DNA of 64,000 nucleotides, from contig JAEWOD010000007.1 of the NCBI GenBank assembly GCA_023461035.1, positions 1-64,000 of the forward strand, written 5' to 3'. The first letter of the stretch is position 1. The number at the start of each line of letters is the position of its first letter. Below, piece by piece: positions 15,354-24,269 of the stretch. This stretch comes from Bacteroidota bacterium (GTDB lineage: Bacteria; Bacteroidota; Bacteroidia; Flavobacteriales; Weeksellaceae). A program made the position numbers and the translations under genes. Under the pieces are notes generated by a model. It did no database searches and was not told where the DNA came from. It saw only the letters and a list, made by a program, of their open reading frames with translations.

Positions 15354-17108
15354 ATGGAATCCTTGCTTTCAAATATAAATTCTCCAAAGGAGCTTCGCCA
15401 ATTGTCGTATAGCGATTTACCGAGGCTCTCGACAGAAATCCGCGAATTTATTCTCGAAACTCTTTCCGTAAAGCCCGGGCATTTGGGTGCGGGACTCGGT
15501 GTGGTCGAATTAACCATCGCTTTGCATCATTTTTACAATACACCCGAAGATTTGCTGATTTGGGATGTGGGACACCAATGTTATCCGCATAAAATTCTGA
15601 CCGGAAGAAAAGATGAATTTCATTCGCTTCGCCAACTAAATGGGATTGCAGGATTTCCCAGCCGGGACGAAAGTGAATTTGACGTTTTTGGAACCGGTCA
15701 CTCGTCCACTTCCATTTCGGCTATTACCGGAATGGCAATTGCCGACAAATTACAAGGAAAATCCAACAAACACATTGCGGTCATCGGTGATGCATCTATC
15801 GTTTCCGGAATGGCACTGGAAGGATTAAACCATTTAGGCAGTACGGATTTGGATGTTTTGATTATACTGAATGACAATTCGATCGGGATTGACCCATCGG
15901 TCGGAGCTTTGAAAAATCATTTCTTTCAATTGGAAAAAGGATTGAATCATTCGGTTTTTGAGGATTTTGGATTTCACTACAAAGGTGTGATTGACGGACA
16001 TGATTTTGACCAACTATTTTCTGCTTTTGAAGAATTGGATTCAATTAAAAAACCAAAAATACTCCACATCAAAACCGTTAAAGGAAAAGGATATGCCAAT
16101 GCCGAAGCCGATCAGGTGAAATGGCATGCGCCCGGATTGTTCAACAAGGAAACCGGCGAAATTTCCAAAACACGGAATTCTAAAATTTCCTATCAACAGA
16201 TTTTTGGAGAAACGATTTCAAAACTGATGATAGAAAATGAGAAAATCATCGCTATCACTCCAGCGATGCTGACCGGAAGTAATTTAGTCAAAACAAAATT
16301 GGAATTTCCGGAAAAAGTGTTAGATGTCGGAATTGCGGAACAACACGCCGTTACGTTGGCAGCCGGGATGGCGGCGCAAGGTGCGGTTCCGTATCTGGCG
16401 ATTTATTCGACGTTTTTACAGCGTGCGTATGATCAGGTCATTCATGATGTGGCTTTGCAAAATCTGCCGGTCGTGTTTTGCATTGACCGTGCAGGAATTG
16501 TCGGGACGGATGGTGCGACGCATCATGGATATTTTGACATCGCGTTTTTGCGGAGCATTCCCAATATGATTGTTTCCGCACCGATGGATGAAACCGATTT
16601 TCAGAATTTGCTATTTACAGCACAATTTACCGCACAACCTTTCTCAATTCGTTTTCCGAAAGGAAATTCAAAAGCTGACGATATAAAATTGGAATTGAAT
16701 AGATTGGAAATCGGAAAAGCAATCGAAATTCAAAAAGGATCTGAAATCGCAATTTTGACGTTTGGAACAATTGGTCAAAAAATCCAAAATGTCATTCAGA
16801 GCGAAGCGAAGAATCTCAAAGAAAAATTAGCCCATTATAAATTTATTTTCTGCAAACCATTGGACAAAGATTTGCTGGATGAAATTTTTAATCAATATAA
16901 AACCATCGTCACGTTTGAAAATGGCATATTGAACGGTGGTTTTGGTGATGCGGTTTTGGAATATGCGCAGGAAAAAAATTATACCGGAAAAATCATTCGA
17001 AAAGGCTATCCCGACGAATTCATTCCGCATGGCTCGGTGGAGGAATTGGAGAAATGGGTTGGTTTGGATGAGGAGTCGGTTTTGGCGTTATTGGTTAAAT
17101 TGATTTGA
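15354..17108 (+). CDS. dxs: 1-deoxy-D-xylulose-5-phosphate synthase
   Basis: This thiamine-diphosphate enzyme makes DXP, the first product of the MEP isoprenoid pathway. The 584-residue protein has DVGHQCYPHKILTGR, GTGHSSTS, the ThDP motif GDASIVSGMALEGLNH…NDN, and the transketolase Pyr domain DVGIAEQHAVTLAAGMA. The ATG at 15354 is used rather than a TTG seven codons upstream. Residues 480-488 (VIQSEAKNL) are encoded by a sequence identical in type to a widespread intergenic repeat, inserted in frame between the Pyr and C-terminal domain elements. Confidence 0.93.
   Translation: MESLLSNINSPKELRQLSYSDLPRLSTEIREFILETLSVKPGHLGAGLGVVELTIALHHFYNTPEDLLIWDVGHQCYPHKILTGRKDEFHSLRQLNGIAGFPSRDESEFDVFGTGHSSTSISAITGMAIADKLQGKSNKHIAVIGDASIVSGMALEGLNHLGSTDLDVLIILNDNSIGIDPSVGALKNHFFQLEKGLNHSVFEDFGFHYKGVIDGHDFDQLFSAFEELDSIKKPKILHIKTVKGKGYANAEADQVKWHAPGLFNKETGEISKTRNSKISYQQIFGETISKLMIENEKIIAITPAMLTGSNLVKTKLEFPEKVLDVGIAEQHAVTLAAGMAAQGAVPYLAIYSTFLQRAYDQVIHDVALQNLPVVFCIDRAGIVGTDGATHHGYFDIAFLRSIPNMIVSAPMDETDFQNLLFTAQFTAQPFSIRFPKGNSKADDIKLELNRLEIGKAIEIQKGSEIAILTFGTIGQKIQNVIQSEAKNLKEKLAHYKFIFCKPLDKDLLDEIFNQYKTIVTFENGILNGGFGDAVLEYAQEKNYTGKIIRKGYPDEFIPHGSVEELEKWVGLDEESVLALLVKLI
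16791..16817 (+). repeat. Intergenic-type repeat captured inside dxs
   Basis: The 27-bp stretch contains GAGCGAAGCGAAGAATCT, the core of a repeat common between genes in Bacteroidota and other bacteria (GTCATTC…GAATCTC). Here it lies within dxs and is translated as VIQSEAKNL without breaking the frame. Confidence 0.7.
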
Positions 17109-17179
17109 TCATCAACGAATTGAATTTTCAGATTTCCCAAAATTCAAATTATAGATTTAACTTTGTAAAAATTCAAAAA

Positions 17180-17506
17180 ATGGCACTTACAGAACAACAA
17201 TTGAATGAAATCGGCGAGCGTTTGGTCGAGAAATTCAAAACCATATACGACCCGGAAATTCCTGTAGACATCTACGAATTGGGATTGATTTACGACGCTT
17301 TTGCCAACGAAAGCGGAAAAGTAAAAGTACTGATGACCCTAACTTCTCCAAACTGTCCGGTGGCAGAATCGTTACCCAATGAGGTTAAAAATAAAGTTGA
17401 AGAAATAGAAGGCGTAACGGAAGCTGAGGTGGAAATAACATTTGATCCGCCCTGGGACAGGGAGATGATGAGCGAAGAAGCAAAATTTGAATTAGGAATG
17501 CTCTAA
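17180..17506 (+). CDS. DUF59/SufT-like iron-sulfur assembly protein
   Basis: This 108-residue MIP18/DUF59 protein has YDPEIPVDIYELGLIYD, MTLTSPNCPVAESLPNEV with the conserved Cys, and VTFDPPWDREMMSEEAKFELGML. The family helps mature Fe-S proteins. In Bacteroidota it often sits with suf genes, which are absent here. The ATG at 17180 follows AAAATTCAAAAA and is preferred over one 25 codons upstream that lies in the intergenic region. TAACTTTG just upstream is a possible -7 box. Confidence 0.88.
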   Translation: MALTEQQLNEIGERLVEKFKTIYDPEIPVDIYELGLIYDAFANESGKVKVLMTLTSPNCPVAESLPNEVKNKVEEIEGVTEAEVEITFDPPWDREMMSEEAKFELGML

Positions 17507-17538
17507 AAATAATCGTATTTTACCAAAAAAATTAAACT

Positions 17539-18498
17539 ATGAATCCATTTGACCTTTTAGCATCGTTTTCTACCATCCTCTACATCATTTTTGGAATTTT
17601 CATCCTGAGTGTTTTGGGATTATTTTTCATTGTTAAGCAACAAACTGCTGTTGTTGTAGAGCGATTTGGTAAATTTCAAAGTGTACGAAGTGCCGGTTTC
17701 CAACTGAAAATTCCGGTTGTCGATAGAATTGCCGGAAAACTTTCGCTCAAAATCCAGCAATTGGACGTGGTAGTGGAAACCAAAACACAGGATGATGTGT
17801 TTGTGAAAATCAAAGTTTCTGTCCAATACGTAGTCATAGCCAATAAAGTATATGATGCTTTTTATAAATTGGACAATCCTTATACGCAGATTACTTCTTA
17901 TGTATTTGATGTGGTTCGTGCGGAAGTTCCAAAACTTCGTTTGGACGATGTTTTTGAAAAGAAAGACGACATCGCAATTGCTGTAAAAGGTGAATTGCAG
18001 GAGGCGATGAACGATTATGGATACGACATCATCAAAACTTTGGTGACAGACATAGACCCGGATGAGCAGGTTAAACACGCCATGAACCGGATCAATGCTT
18101 CGGAGCGGGAAAAAGTGGCGGCTCAATACGAAGGAGATGCGCAGAGAATTCTCATCGTCGAAAAAGCAAAAGCCGAAGCCGAAAGCAAAAGATTGCAAGG
18201 TCAAGGTATAGCCGATCAGCGACGAGAAATCGCAAGAGGTTTGGAAGAATCCGTAAATGTGCTGAACAAAGTCGGAATCAATTCGCAGGAAGCATCTGCT
18301 CTGATTGTGGTTACCCAACATTACGACACACTTCAGGCTGTCGGAACCATGAATAAATCCAATTTGATTTTATTGCCCAACTCGCCTCACGCCGCAGGAG
18401 ATATGCTTAACAATATGATTGCGTCATTTGTAGCTGCCAACCAGATTGGTGAGGAAATGAAAGTGTCCAATCAGAACAAAGGAAAAGAGAATTCTTAG
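17539..18498 (+). CDS. SPFH/Band 7 membrane protein, stomatin-like
   Basis: This 319-residue protein has one N-terminal membrane segment (about 10-33). The band 7 domain follows with VVVERFGKFQSV, GFQLKIPVVDRIAGKLSLKIQQLDVVVETKTQDDVFV and DVVRAEVPKLRLDDVFEKKDDI. A coiled-coil region at about 190-240 is rich in Glu, Ala and Lys. Such proteins oligomerise into membrane microdomain scaffolds, often with proteases. It starts 32 bases after the DUF59 gene and 13 bases before the fur-like gene. Confidence 0.9.
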   Translation: MNPFDLLASFSTILYIIFGIFILSVLGLFFIVKQQTAVVVERFGKFQSVRSAGFQLKIPVVDRIAGKLSLKIQQLDVVVETKTQDDVFVKIKVSVQYVVIANKVYDAFYKLDNPYTQITSYVFDVVRAEVPKLRLDDVFEKKDDIAIAVKGELQEAMNDYGYDIIKTLVTDIDPDEQVKHAMNRINASEREKVAAQYEGDAQRILIVEKAKAEAESKRLQGQGIADQRREIARGLEESVNVLNKVGINSQEASALIVVTQHYDTLQAVGTMNKSNLILLPNSPHAAGDMLNNMIASFVAANQIGEEMKVSNQNKGKENS

Positions 18499-18511
18499 CG
18501 AAATTAAACCG

Positions 18512-18922
18512 ATGAAAAATTCATTGGAACAAATACTGGAATCACGGGAAATCAATCCAACCGCCATGCGGGTTCTGGTACTGAAAAAACTGCAAAATTC
18601 CGAAGCTGCATTGAGTTTGGGAGAGCTGGAATCACATTTCCGTCAAGCCGATAAAACCACACTTTTCCGCACGCTGAAAACCTTTGAAAAAAACAAATTG
18701 GTTCATAGTATTGACGACGGAACCGGCTCGCTTAAATATGCACTCTGTGAGGAATCTTGCGAATGTTTGCCGGAACAAGCACACATCCATTTTCACTGCA
18801 ACAAATGCGGGCGGACTTTTTGCATGAAAGATTTCAGCCTTCCACAAATCAAACTTCCTAAAAACTTCAGAGCCGAAGAAACCAGTCTGGTAGTGAAAGG
18901 ATTTTGTGAGAAGTGTAATTGA
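18512..18922 (+). CDS. Fur-family metalloregulator
   Basis: This 136-residue protein has a winged-helix N-terminus (ALSLGELESHFRQADKTTLFRTLKTFEKNKLVHSI) and a metal-binding C-terminus: HIHFHCNKCGRTFCM plus GFCEKCN, giving two CxxC zinc pairs and a His-rich hinge. The subfamily (Fur, Zur or PerR) is not decidable. A Zn/Cd-type P-type ATPase two genes downstream has a palindrome in its promoter, which makes zinc or another divalent metal likely. Confidence 0.88.
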   Translation: MKNSLEQILESREINPTAMRVLVLKKLQNSEAALSLGELESHFRQADKTTLFRTLKTFEKNKLVHSIDDGTGSLKYALCEESCECLPEQAHIHFHCNKCGRTFCMKDFSLPQIKLPKNFRAEETSLVVKGFCEKCN

Positions 18923-18937
18923 GGTTAATTTAGCATT

Positions 18938-19504
18938 ATGAGAAAATTGATTGTTATTGTGTTTTTATTATCCGGTTTTTCCTTTACAAAAGCACAAGAA
19001 GGATATAGATTAATGCAAAAAGCAGAAAAAGAAATAAGAAAAGAAAACTATCCCAAAGCATTACGGTTATTAAATTCTGCGGAAAAAGCTGATTATGGAT
19101 TTTGTGGAAATTCTTATTATTATGCTTTAGGCGAAATTGGAATGTTGAAATCTCAAATTTATAATGGACAAAAAAATTACGATGAAAGCCTTGAAGTATT
19201 GGATACTTATTTTGGCTGTGATTTTGGAGTTGATTGTGAAAAGCGAGACTCGCTTCGTATCGAAACGTTGTTTTTGAAATTTGGAAAAGAAAATGTAGTA
19301 AAAGAATTCAAAGAAAATTTAGTTGTAAAGGACATTATTAAGTTGAAACAAAATGATTTTCTTCATTATTTAATTGAATTACCGACTTATAATTATTCGT
19401 TTGAAATTAAACATTTTGATTCATTTGGATTCACAGATGAAGAATTGTCTAATCCTCAAGAACTGATTAAAGAACTCAGGTTTTATCAGTTAATGCAAGA
19501 ATGA
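18938..19504 (+). CDS. Secreted protein with TPR-like region, function unknown
   Basis: This 188-residue protein has a signal peptide (cleavage after FTKA). The segment YRLMQKAEKEIRKENYPKALRLLNSAEKADYG resembles one or two tetratricopeptide helices. The remainder is charged with no recognised domain. It is AT-richer than the flanking fur-like and ATPase genes and lies between them, so it may be a later insertion. No terminator is obvious after it. Confidence 0.6.
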   Translation: MRKLIVIVFLLSGFSFTKAQEGYRLMQKAEKEIRKENYPKALRLLNSAEKADYGFCGNSYYYALGEIGMLKSQIYNGQKNYDESLEVLDTYFGCDFGVDCEKRDSLRIETLFLKFGKENVVKEFKENLVVKDIIKLKQNDFLHYLIELPTYNYSFEIKHFDSFGFTDEELSNPQELIKELRFYQLMQE

Positions 19505-19586
19505 GAATACTATCATTTTGATTTATTTTAAAGATGTTACAGCGGTTTTTGTGAATGTCAAACTACAAAATATAAACTTAAAACAC

Positions 19587-19620
19587 TTCTAAATCCCCTC
19601 AAGGGAACAATTTTAAGAAG
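19587..19620. repeat. Imperfect hairpin upstream of the P-type ATPase gene
   Basis: An outer CTTCT/AGAAG pairing encloses an inner TCCC-CTCA-AGGGA stem. It is followed by a second C-rich/G-rich stretch (CCCCCC… GGGG, to 19664). It may be a terminator for the preceding gene or an intergenic repeat. Confidence 0.35.
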
Positions 19621-19668
19621 CAAAATCTAAGTGGATTCCCCCCTTTAAAAGAGGAAAAACGGGGATGT

Positions 19669-19704
19669 TTGCAACCTAATTGCAAGCCATCTATTCTAAA
19701 TTTG
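19669..19704 (+). promoter_or_regulatory. Promoter with TTGCAA-N5-TTGCAA palindrome
   Basis: A 17-bp inverted repeat TTGCAACCTAATTGCAA (19669-19685) ends 11 bases before the -7 box TAAATTTG (19697-19704). It therefore covers the -33 region of the P-type ATPase gene. That is the expected place for a repressor site. The nearby Fur-family gene is the natural candidate regulator, but this is inference. Confidence 0.5.
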
Positions 19705-19719
19705 TATAAAAGTTTAGAA

Positions 19720-21657
19720 ATGTCATCAACTTGTTGCGCCACAGAAGAGCAAAACCACAACCACTCACACGAAGGTCACGACCACGACCATGGTGATGCT
19801 TCTTCGTTTAAAACATACATTCCCGCCATCATCAGTTTTTTGATGTTGATGACAGGAATTTCATTCGATTATTTTGATCAACCTGAATTCTTCCAAAACC
19901 AAACCGTTCGCTTTATTTGGTATTTGATTGCATACATTCCGGTTGGTTTTCCGGTTTTCAAAGAAGCATTTGAAACCATGAAAAAAGGCGAATTCTTTAC
20001 CGAATTTACTCTGATGTCTGTGGCGACAATCGGCGCTTTCATTTTAGGTGAATTTCCCGAAGGTGTAGCAGTGATGCTTTTTTATGCCGTTGGCGAATTA
20101 TTTCAAAGTGCCGCTGTCAACAAAGCAAAAAACAATATCAAAGCATTGCTCGACGTCCGTCCAAACGAAGCCAATGTTTTCCGAAATAGCCAGTGGCAGA
20201 CCGTAAATCCGGAAACAGTTGAAATCGGAGAAACCATACAGGTGAAAGTCGGCGAAAAAGTGCCGTTGGACGGAATTATGCTGTCCGAATCTTCAAGTTT
20301 CAACACCGCTGCGCTGACCGGAGAGAGCAAACCGGATACTATACGAAAAAATGAAACCGTTCTGGCAGGAATGCTCAATCTGGAGAAGGTAATTGAAGTT
20401 AAAACCACGAAAAAGTTTGAAGACAGTTCGCTGGCAAAAATCCTTCAAATGGTTCAGGAAGCGAGTTCCCGAAAAGCCAAAACGGAATTATTCATTCGTA
20501 AATTTGCCAAAATCTATACACCGATTGTGTTTTTTTTAGCTGTTGCATTAACCTTTTTGCCATACTTTTTTGTGGAGGACTATGTGTTTGAAAAATGGTT
20601 TTACCGGGCTTTGATCTTTTTGGTCATTTCCTGTCCCTGCGCTTTGGTGATTTCGATTCCGCTCGGATATTTCGGCGGAATCGGAGCCGCTTCCCGAAAC
20701 GGAATTCTCTTCAAAGGTTCCAATTATCTCGATTTGATGGCAAAAGTAAATACAGTGGTGTTGGACAAAACCGGAACCCTGACCGAAGGTGTTTTTAAAG
20801 TACAAAAAATCCAATCTGAACTATTTCCGGAAAAAGAATTTTTGGAGTATGTTTCGGCATTGGAAACGAATTCAACTCATCCGATTGCCAAAGCAATTGT
20901 AGATTTCCATCCGTCCCGATTAAGTGCTGAAACCACAGAAGAAATTTCAGGTCACGGATTGAAAGGAATGATTGATGGAAAAGAAATTCTGGCAGGAAAT
21001 GGAAAATTATTAAAGAAATTTAATATCGATTATCCTTCTGAAATTGACCAAATTGTAGAAAGCATCGTCATCATAGCGATTGACGGAAAATATGCCGGAT
21101 ACATTACGATTGCAGATGAAATTAAAGAAGATTCGGCGCGTGCCATTTCGGAAATGAAACAAAATGGCGTTACCCAAACGGTCATGTTAAGTGGTGATAA
21201 AGATAGCATCGTTCAGAAAGTAGCGAATGAAATTGGGATCACAAATGCCTTTGGCGGACTTTTGCCAGAAGGAAAAGTGGAAAAAGTCAAAGAATTGAAA
21301 AAGAATTCTAAAAATATATTAGCTTTTGTAGGCGACGGGATAAATGATGCTCCGGTTTTGGCTTTGAGCGATGTCGGAATTGCGATGGGCGGAATGGGAA
21401 GTGATGTCGCCATCGAAACAGCTGATGTGGTCATTCAAACCGACCAACCCTCGAAAATTTCAACCGCCATCAAAATCGGTCGAAAAACCAAACAGATTGT
21501 GATTCAGAATATTGCTCTTGCGTTTGGCGTGAAAGTCATTGTTTTGATATTGGGCGCAGGAGGATTGGCAACCATGTGGGAAGCCGTTTTTGCGGATGTA
21601 GGTGTGGCTTTTTTGGCAATTTTAAATGCGATTAGAATTCAGAATCTGAAGTTTTGA
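19720..21657 (+). CDS. Zn/Cd/Co-exporting P1B-type ATPase
   Basis: This 645-residue metal efflux pump has a His-rich cytosolic N-terminus (SSTCC…HNHSHEGHDHDHGD) in place of an HMA domain. It has the TGES loop (ALTGESKPD), the transmembrane CPC motif (SCPCALVISIPLGYFGG), the phosphorylation site DKTGTLTEG, the HP locus THPIAKAI, and GDGINDAPVLALSDVGIAMG. FADVGVAFLAILNAIR in the last helix carries the Asp typical of Zn/Cd/Pb pumps. The ATG at 19720 follows the TAAATTTG promoter box; an upstream start at 19669 would run through the promoter. Confidence 0.93.
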   Translation: MSSTCCATEEQNHNHSHEGHDHDHGDASSFKTYIPAIISFLMLMTGISFDYFDQPEFFQNQTVRFIWYLIAYIPVGFPVFKEAFETMKKGEFFTEFTLMSVATIGAFILGEFPEGVAVMLFYAVGELFQSAAVNKAKNNIKALLDVRPNEANVFRNSQWQTVNPETVEIGETIQVKVGEKVPLDGIMLSESSSFNTAALTGESKPDTIRKNETVLAGMLNLEKVIEVKTTKKFEDSSLAKILQMVQEASSRKAKTELFIRKFAKIYTPIVFFLAVALTFLPYFFVEDYVFEKWFYRALIFLVISCPCALVISIPLGYFGGIGAASRNGILFKGSNYLDLMAKVNTVVLDKTGTLTEGVFKVQKIQSELFPEKEFLEYVSALETNSTHPIAKAIVDFHPSRLSAETTEEISGHGLKGMIDGKEILAGNGKLLKKFNIDYPSEIDQIVESIVIIAIDGKYAGYITIADEIKEDSARAISEMKQNGVTQTVMLSGDKDSIVQKVANEIGITNAFGGLLPEGKVEKVKELKKNSKNILAFVGDGINDAPVLALSDVGIAMGGMGSDVAIETADVVIQTDQPSKISTAIKIGRKTKQIVIQNIALAFGVKVIVLILGAGGLATMWEAVFADVGVAFLAILNAIRIQNLKF

Positions 21658-21683
21658 TTTATTTTTACCTCCAAAACTTAGAA

Positions 21684-22283
21684 ATGAAAAAAATCTTTAC
21701 GCTTTTGACGATTGTTTTTGTCTTTAACTATTCGTACTCTCAGGATTTCATAGAAAAATTAGCACAAGAAACTTGTACCTGTTTGGAAGGAAAGTCCACG
21801 GAAGGATTGACGCAGAGCGAGAAAGAAATGCAGATAGGAGTCTGCATGTTTCAGGGAATCGGGAAATACAAACAAGAATTCGATGTCTATAAACAGGATA
21901 AGCAACTATTAGATATGGATTTGGAAGCTTTCGGAGAGGAAGTGGGCATACAGATGGCGCTTATTTGTCCTAATTTTATCATGCAATATTATGATTCGGC
22001 TGCTTTATATGATTCGGAAGTAGCTTATTCTTTGGAAGTAGAACTTGGCAAAATTAAATCAATCGATAAAAAACAATTCAACATCGTCAACCTTGAAATC
22101 GGTGATGGTTCCATTTTGAAATTTCTTTGGTTATGGGATTTTGACGGTTCCGATATTTTGACAAAAAATCAGTTTAAAAACAAATGGATCAATATTTTTT
22201 ATTCGAATTTAATGCTTTACGATCCGGAAAAGAAAACCTATATCAATTACAAAGTGATAGAGGGAGTCGAGTTAGGCGAATGA
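21684..22283 (+). CDS. Secreted protein of unknown function
   Basis: This 199-residue protein starts at MKKIFTLLTIVFVFNYSYSQ, a clear signal peptide; an ATG ten codons upstream would abolish it. The mature N-terminus has CTCLEGK and GVCMFQGI, paired cysteines likely to form a disulfide. A second half contains LEIGDGSILKFLWLWDFDGSDIL. I recognise no family. It begins 26 bases after the ATPase stop and may share its transcript. Confidence 0.6.
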   Translation: MKKIFTLLTIVFVFNYSYSQDFIEKLAQETCTCLEGKSTEGLTQSEKEMQIGVCMFQGIGKYKQEFDVYKQDKQLLDMDLEAFGEEVGIQMALICPNFIMQYYDSAALYDSEVAYSLEVELGKIKSIDKKQFNIVNLEIGDGSILKFLWLWDFDGSDILTKNQFKNKWINIFYSNLMLYDPEKKTYINYKVIEGVELGE

Positions 22284-22324
22284 TTTGTTGATAAATATCA
22301 AACGGCTTTCAGTCGAATTTCCCT

Positions 22325-22332
22325 TATTTTTG
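22325..22332 (+). promoter_or_regulatory. -7 box of argH
   Basis: TATTTTTG fits TAnnTTTG and lies 26 bases before the argH ATG. No convincing -33 element was seen. Confidence 0.45.
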
Positions 22333-22358
22333 TACAACTTCAAAAACAAAATCCAAAT

Positions 22359-23645
22359 ATGAAAATCTGGGACAAAGGATTCTCTGTCAACGACAAAATC
22401 GAAAAATTTACCGTAGGAAAAGATCGCATTCTAGATGGCTATCTGGCTAAATATGATGTGATTGCTTCGAAAGCACAAGCCAATATGCTATCAAAAGTCG
22501 GAATCATTTCTGCTGACGATAACTCTAAATTGCAAGTTGCACTAGACGAAATTTTGATCCAAATAGAAAACGGAAATTTTGTGATCGATGAGAATTTTGA
22601 AGACATTCATTCTAAAATTGAAGCGGAATTAATTATCAAAACCGGAGATGCAGGAAAGATGATCCATACGGCGCGTTCCCGAAATGATCAGGTTTTGGTG
22701 GCGATTCAATTATTCCTTCGCGAATATTTATCTGAAACCAAAACTAAAGTTTTGAGTCTGATTGATATTTTAGTTGATAAAGCCGATGAACACCAAAACG
22801 ATTTGATGCCGGGTTATACCCATTTTCAGGCCGCGATGCCAAGCAGTTTCGGGATGTGGTTTTCGGCCTATGCCGAGAATTTGTTGTCCGATTTGCATTT
22901 CTTTGACGCTGCCTACAAAGTTGCCGACCAAAATCCATTGGGTTCAGGCGCAGGTTTCGGAACAAGTTTCCCAATCGACCGCAAAATGACTACTTCCGAA
23001 TTAGGTTTTGCCGAAATGGCGGTAAGTTCCGTTGGGGCACAAATGCTGCGCGGAAAATCAGAGAAGTCTACTGCTGTTGCGATTTCTATGGTTTGTGGAA
23101 CATTATCTAAAATGTCCTATGATTTGGTAATGTACAACAGCCAGGATATGGGGTTTGTGAAATTACCAAAGGAAATGACCACCGGATCGTCCATCATGCC
23201 GCATAAAAAGAATCCGGATGTGTTTGAGTTGACAAGAGCGCATTGCAACCGTTTACAAGGCCTGCCAAACGATATCATTTTAACCATCAATAATCTCCCG
23301 AGCGGTTACCACAGAGATTTTCAAATCCTGAAAGAAATTTTATTTGAGCCGATGGTTCAGTTCAATGACATTCTGGATATTTTGATTTTTGCTTTGCCAC
23401 AAATCCAAATTACCGATGGATATATGAATCAGGAAAAATATGATTCTATTTATACGGTAGAAAACATCAATCATCTTTTGCAAACCGGAACTTCTTTCCG
23501 TGATGCCTATAAGATTGTCGGGGTTTCAGTGGACGATGGGAGTTATGTGCCTCATAAGGAATTTAAAACTTCGCATCTGGGAAGTATCCATAACTTGGGA
23601 TTGGAAGAAATTCGGGAGAAAATCAAAAGGTATAAAGGACTGTAA
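22359..23645 (+). CDS. argH: Argininosuccinate lyase
   Basis: This enzyme splits argininosuccinate into arginine and fumarate, the last step of arginine synthesis. The 428-residue protein has HTARSRNDQV (104-112), GYTHFQAAMP, PLGSGAGFGTSFPIDR and the superfamily signature GSSIMPHKKNPD at 276-287. It is slightly shorter than the enterobacterial enzyme, as usual for Bacteroidota. No other arg gene is adjacent. It ends in a strong hairpin terminator. Confidence 0.96.
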   Translation: MKIWDKGFSVNDKIEKFTVGKDRILDGYLAKYDVIASKAQANMLSKVGIISADDNSKLQVALDEILIQIENGNFVIDENFEDIHSKIEAELIIKTGDAGKMIHTARSRNDQVLVAIQLFLREYLSETKTKVLSLIDILVDKADEHQNDLMPGYTHFQAAMPSSFGMWFSAYAENLLSDLHFFDAAYKVADQNPLGSGAGFGTSFPIDRKMTTSELGFAEMAVSSVGAQMLRGKSEKSTAVAISMVCGTLSKMSYDLVMYNSQDMGFVKLPKEMTTGSSIMPHKKNPDVFELTRAHCNRLQGLPNDIILTINNLPSGYHRDFQILKEILFEPMVQFNDILDILIFALPQIQITDGYMNQEKYDSIYTVENINHLLQTGTSFRDAYKIVGVSVDDGSYVPHKEFKTSHLGSIHNLGLEEIREKIKRYKGL

Positions 23646-23672
23646 TTCTAATTAATATCGTTCTTTCCATTC

Positions 23673-23709
23673 AAACCTCCAAGGTTTTTGAAACTTTGGA
23701 GGTCTTTTG
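23673..23709 (+). terminator. argH terminator of the ACCTCC hairpin type
   Basis: ACCTCCAAGGTTT pairs with AAACTTTGGAGGT (one wobble) across a 3-base loop, followed by CTTTTGTTTT. The same arm sequence recurs in the hairpin at 36367-36410. Confidence 0.8.
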
Positions 23710-23725
23710 TTTTAATTATTCATTG

Positions 23726-24154
23726 TTAATCACTACTAATAATTCCAACAAAATATCCCGAATTAATATCTAAGAAACATTGCAATGAGTGTTTGTCCAA
23801 ACCCTCAAATCTATAGTAAGATTTTTCAATATTAATATTTTGAGGAATTTTTAATTTTTCATGTTCTAACATTCTCATATAAAATGTTTTTGGACTATAA
23901 TTCCAATCCTTGTCTTTTGGTTGTATTTTTAACTTGTTTTCGAAGACAAATTTTTCTATATCCTCAAGATTTATCTTTATTACAAACATTTCATCTTTGC
24001 CACCATCAGTTAAAAAATCTTCATAAAGTTTACAATCAATTATTTGATAATTTTCAGGCATCCAAATTAAACGTTCGTAAGTTTTTGAAATTCCCCTGCA
24101 ACTATCATTACAACTAATACAAGCTAAAGCAAGAATAAGTATTAATATTTTCAT
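23726..24154 (-). CDS. Small lipoprotein, function unknown
   Basis: This 142-residue protein starts at MKILILILALACISCNDSC, a lipoprotein signal with lipobox ACISC. A longer reading from 24313 would run through a strong hairpin at 24220-24254 and is rejected. The body has YQIIDCKLYEDFLTDGGKDEMFVIKIN and ends NSGYFVGIISSD. No domain was recognised. It is convergent with argH. Confidence 0.7.
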   Translation of the reverse strand: MKILILILALACISCNDSCRGISKTYERLIWMPENYQIIDCKLYEDFLTDGGKDEMFVIKINLEDIEKFVFENKLKIQPKDKDWNYSPKTFYMRMLEHEKLKIPQNINIEKSYYRFEGLDKHSLQCFLDINSGYFVGIISSD

Positions 24155-24219
24155 TTCATATAGAATATTTATAGGTTTTCCTGATTTTGACGATTTTAAA
24201 CTTTGACAAAGTTGTCGAA

Positions 24220-24254
24220 AAGACCTCACAGGTTTCAAAAACCTGTGAGGTCTT
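24220..24254 (-). terminator. Terminator of the sigma/anti-sigma operon
   Basis: AAGACCTCACAGGTTT pairs exactly with its reverse complement across a 3-base gap, followed by TTTTCG on the minus strand. It sits 15 bases past the stop of the anti-sigma-like gene. Confidence 0.85.
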
Positions 24255-24269
24255 ATCTTTAAACATAAA

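Noticed and set aside
17620..18321. Long open frame on the minus strand opposite the SPFH gene
   Set aside because: The translation is Phe/His/Ser-rich with no domain and lies wholly within a well-recognised gene; it is an antisense shadow of biased codons.
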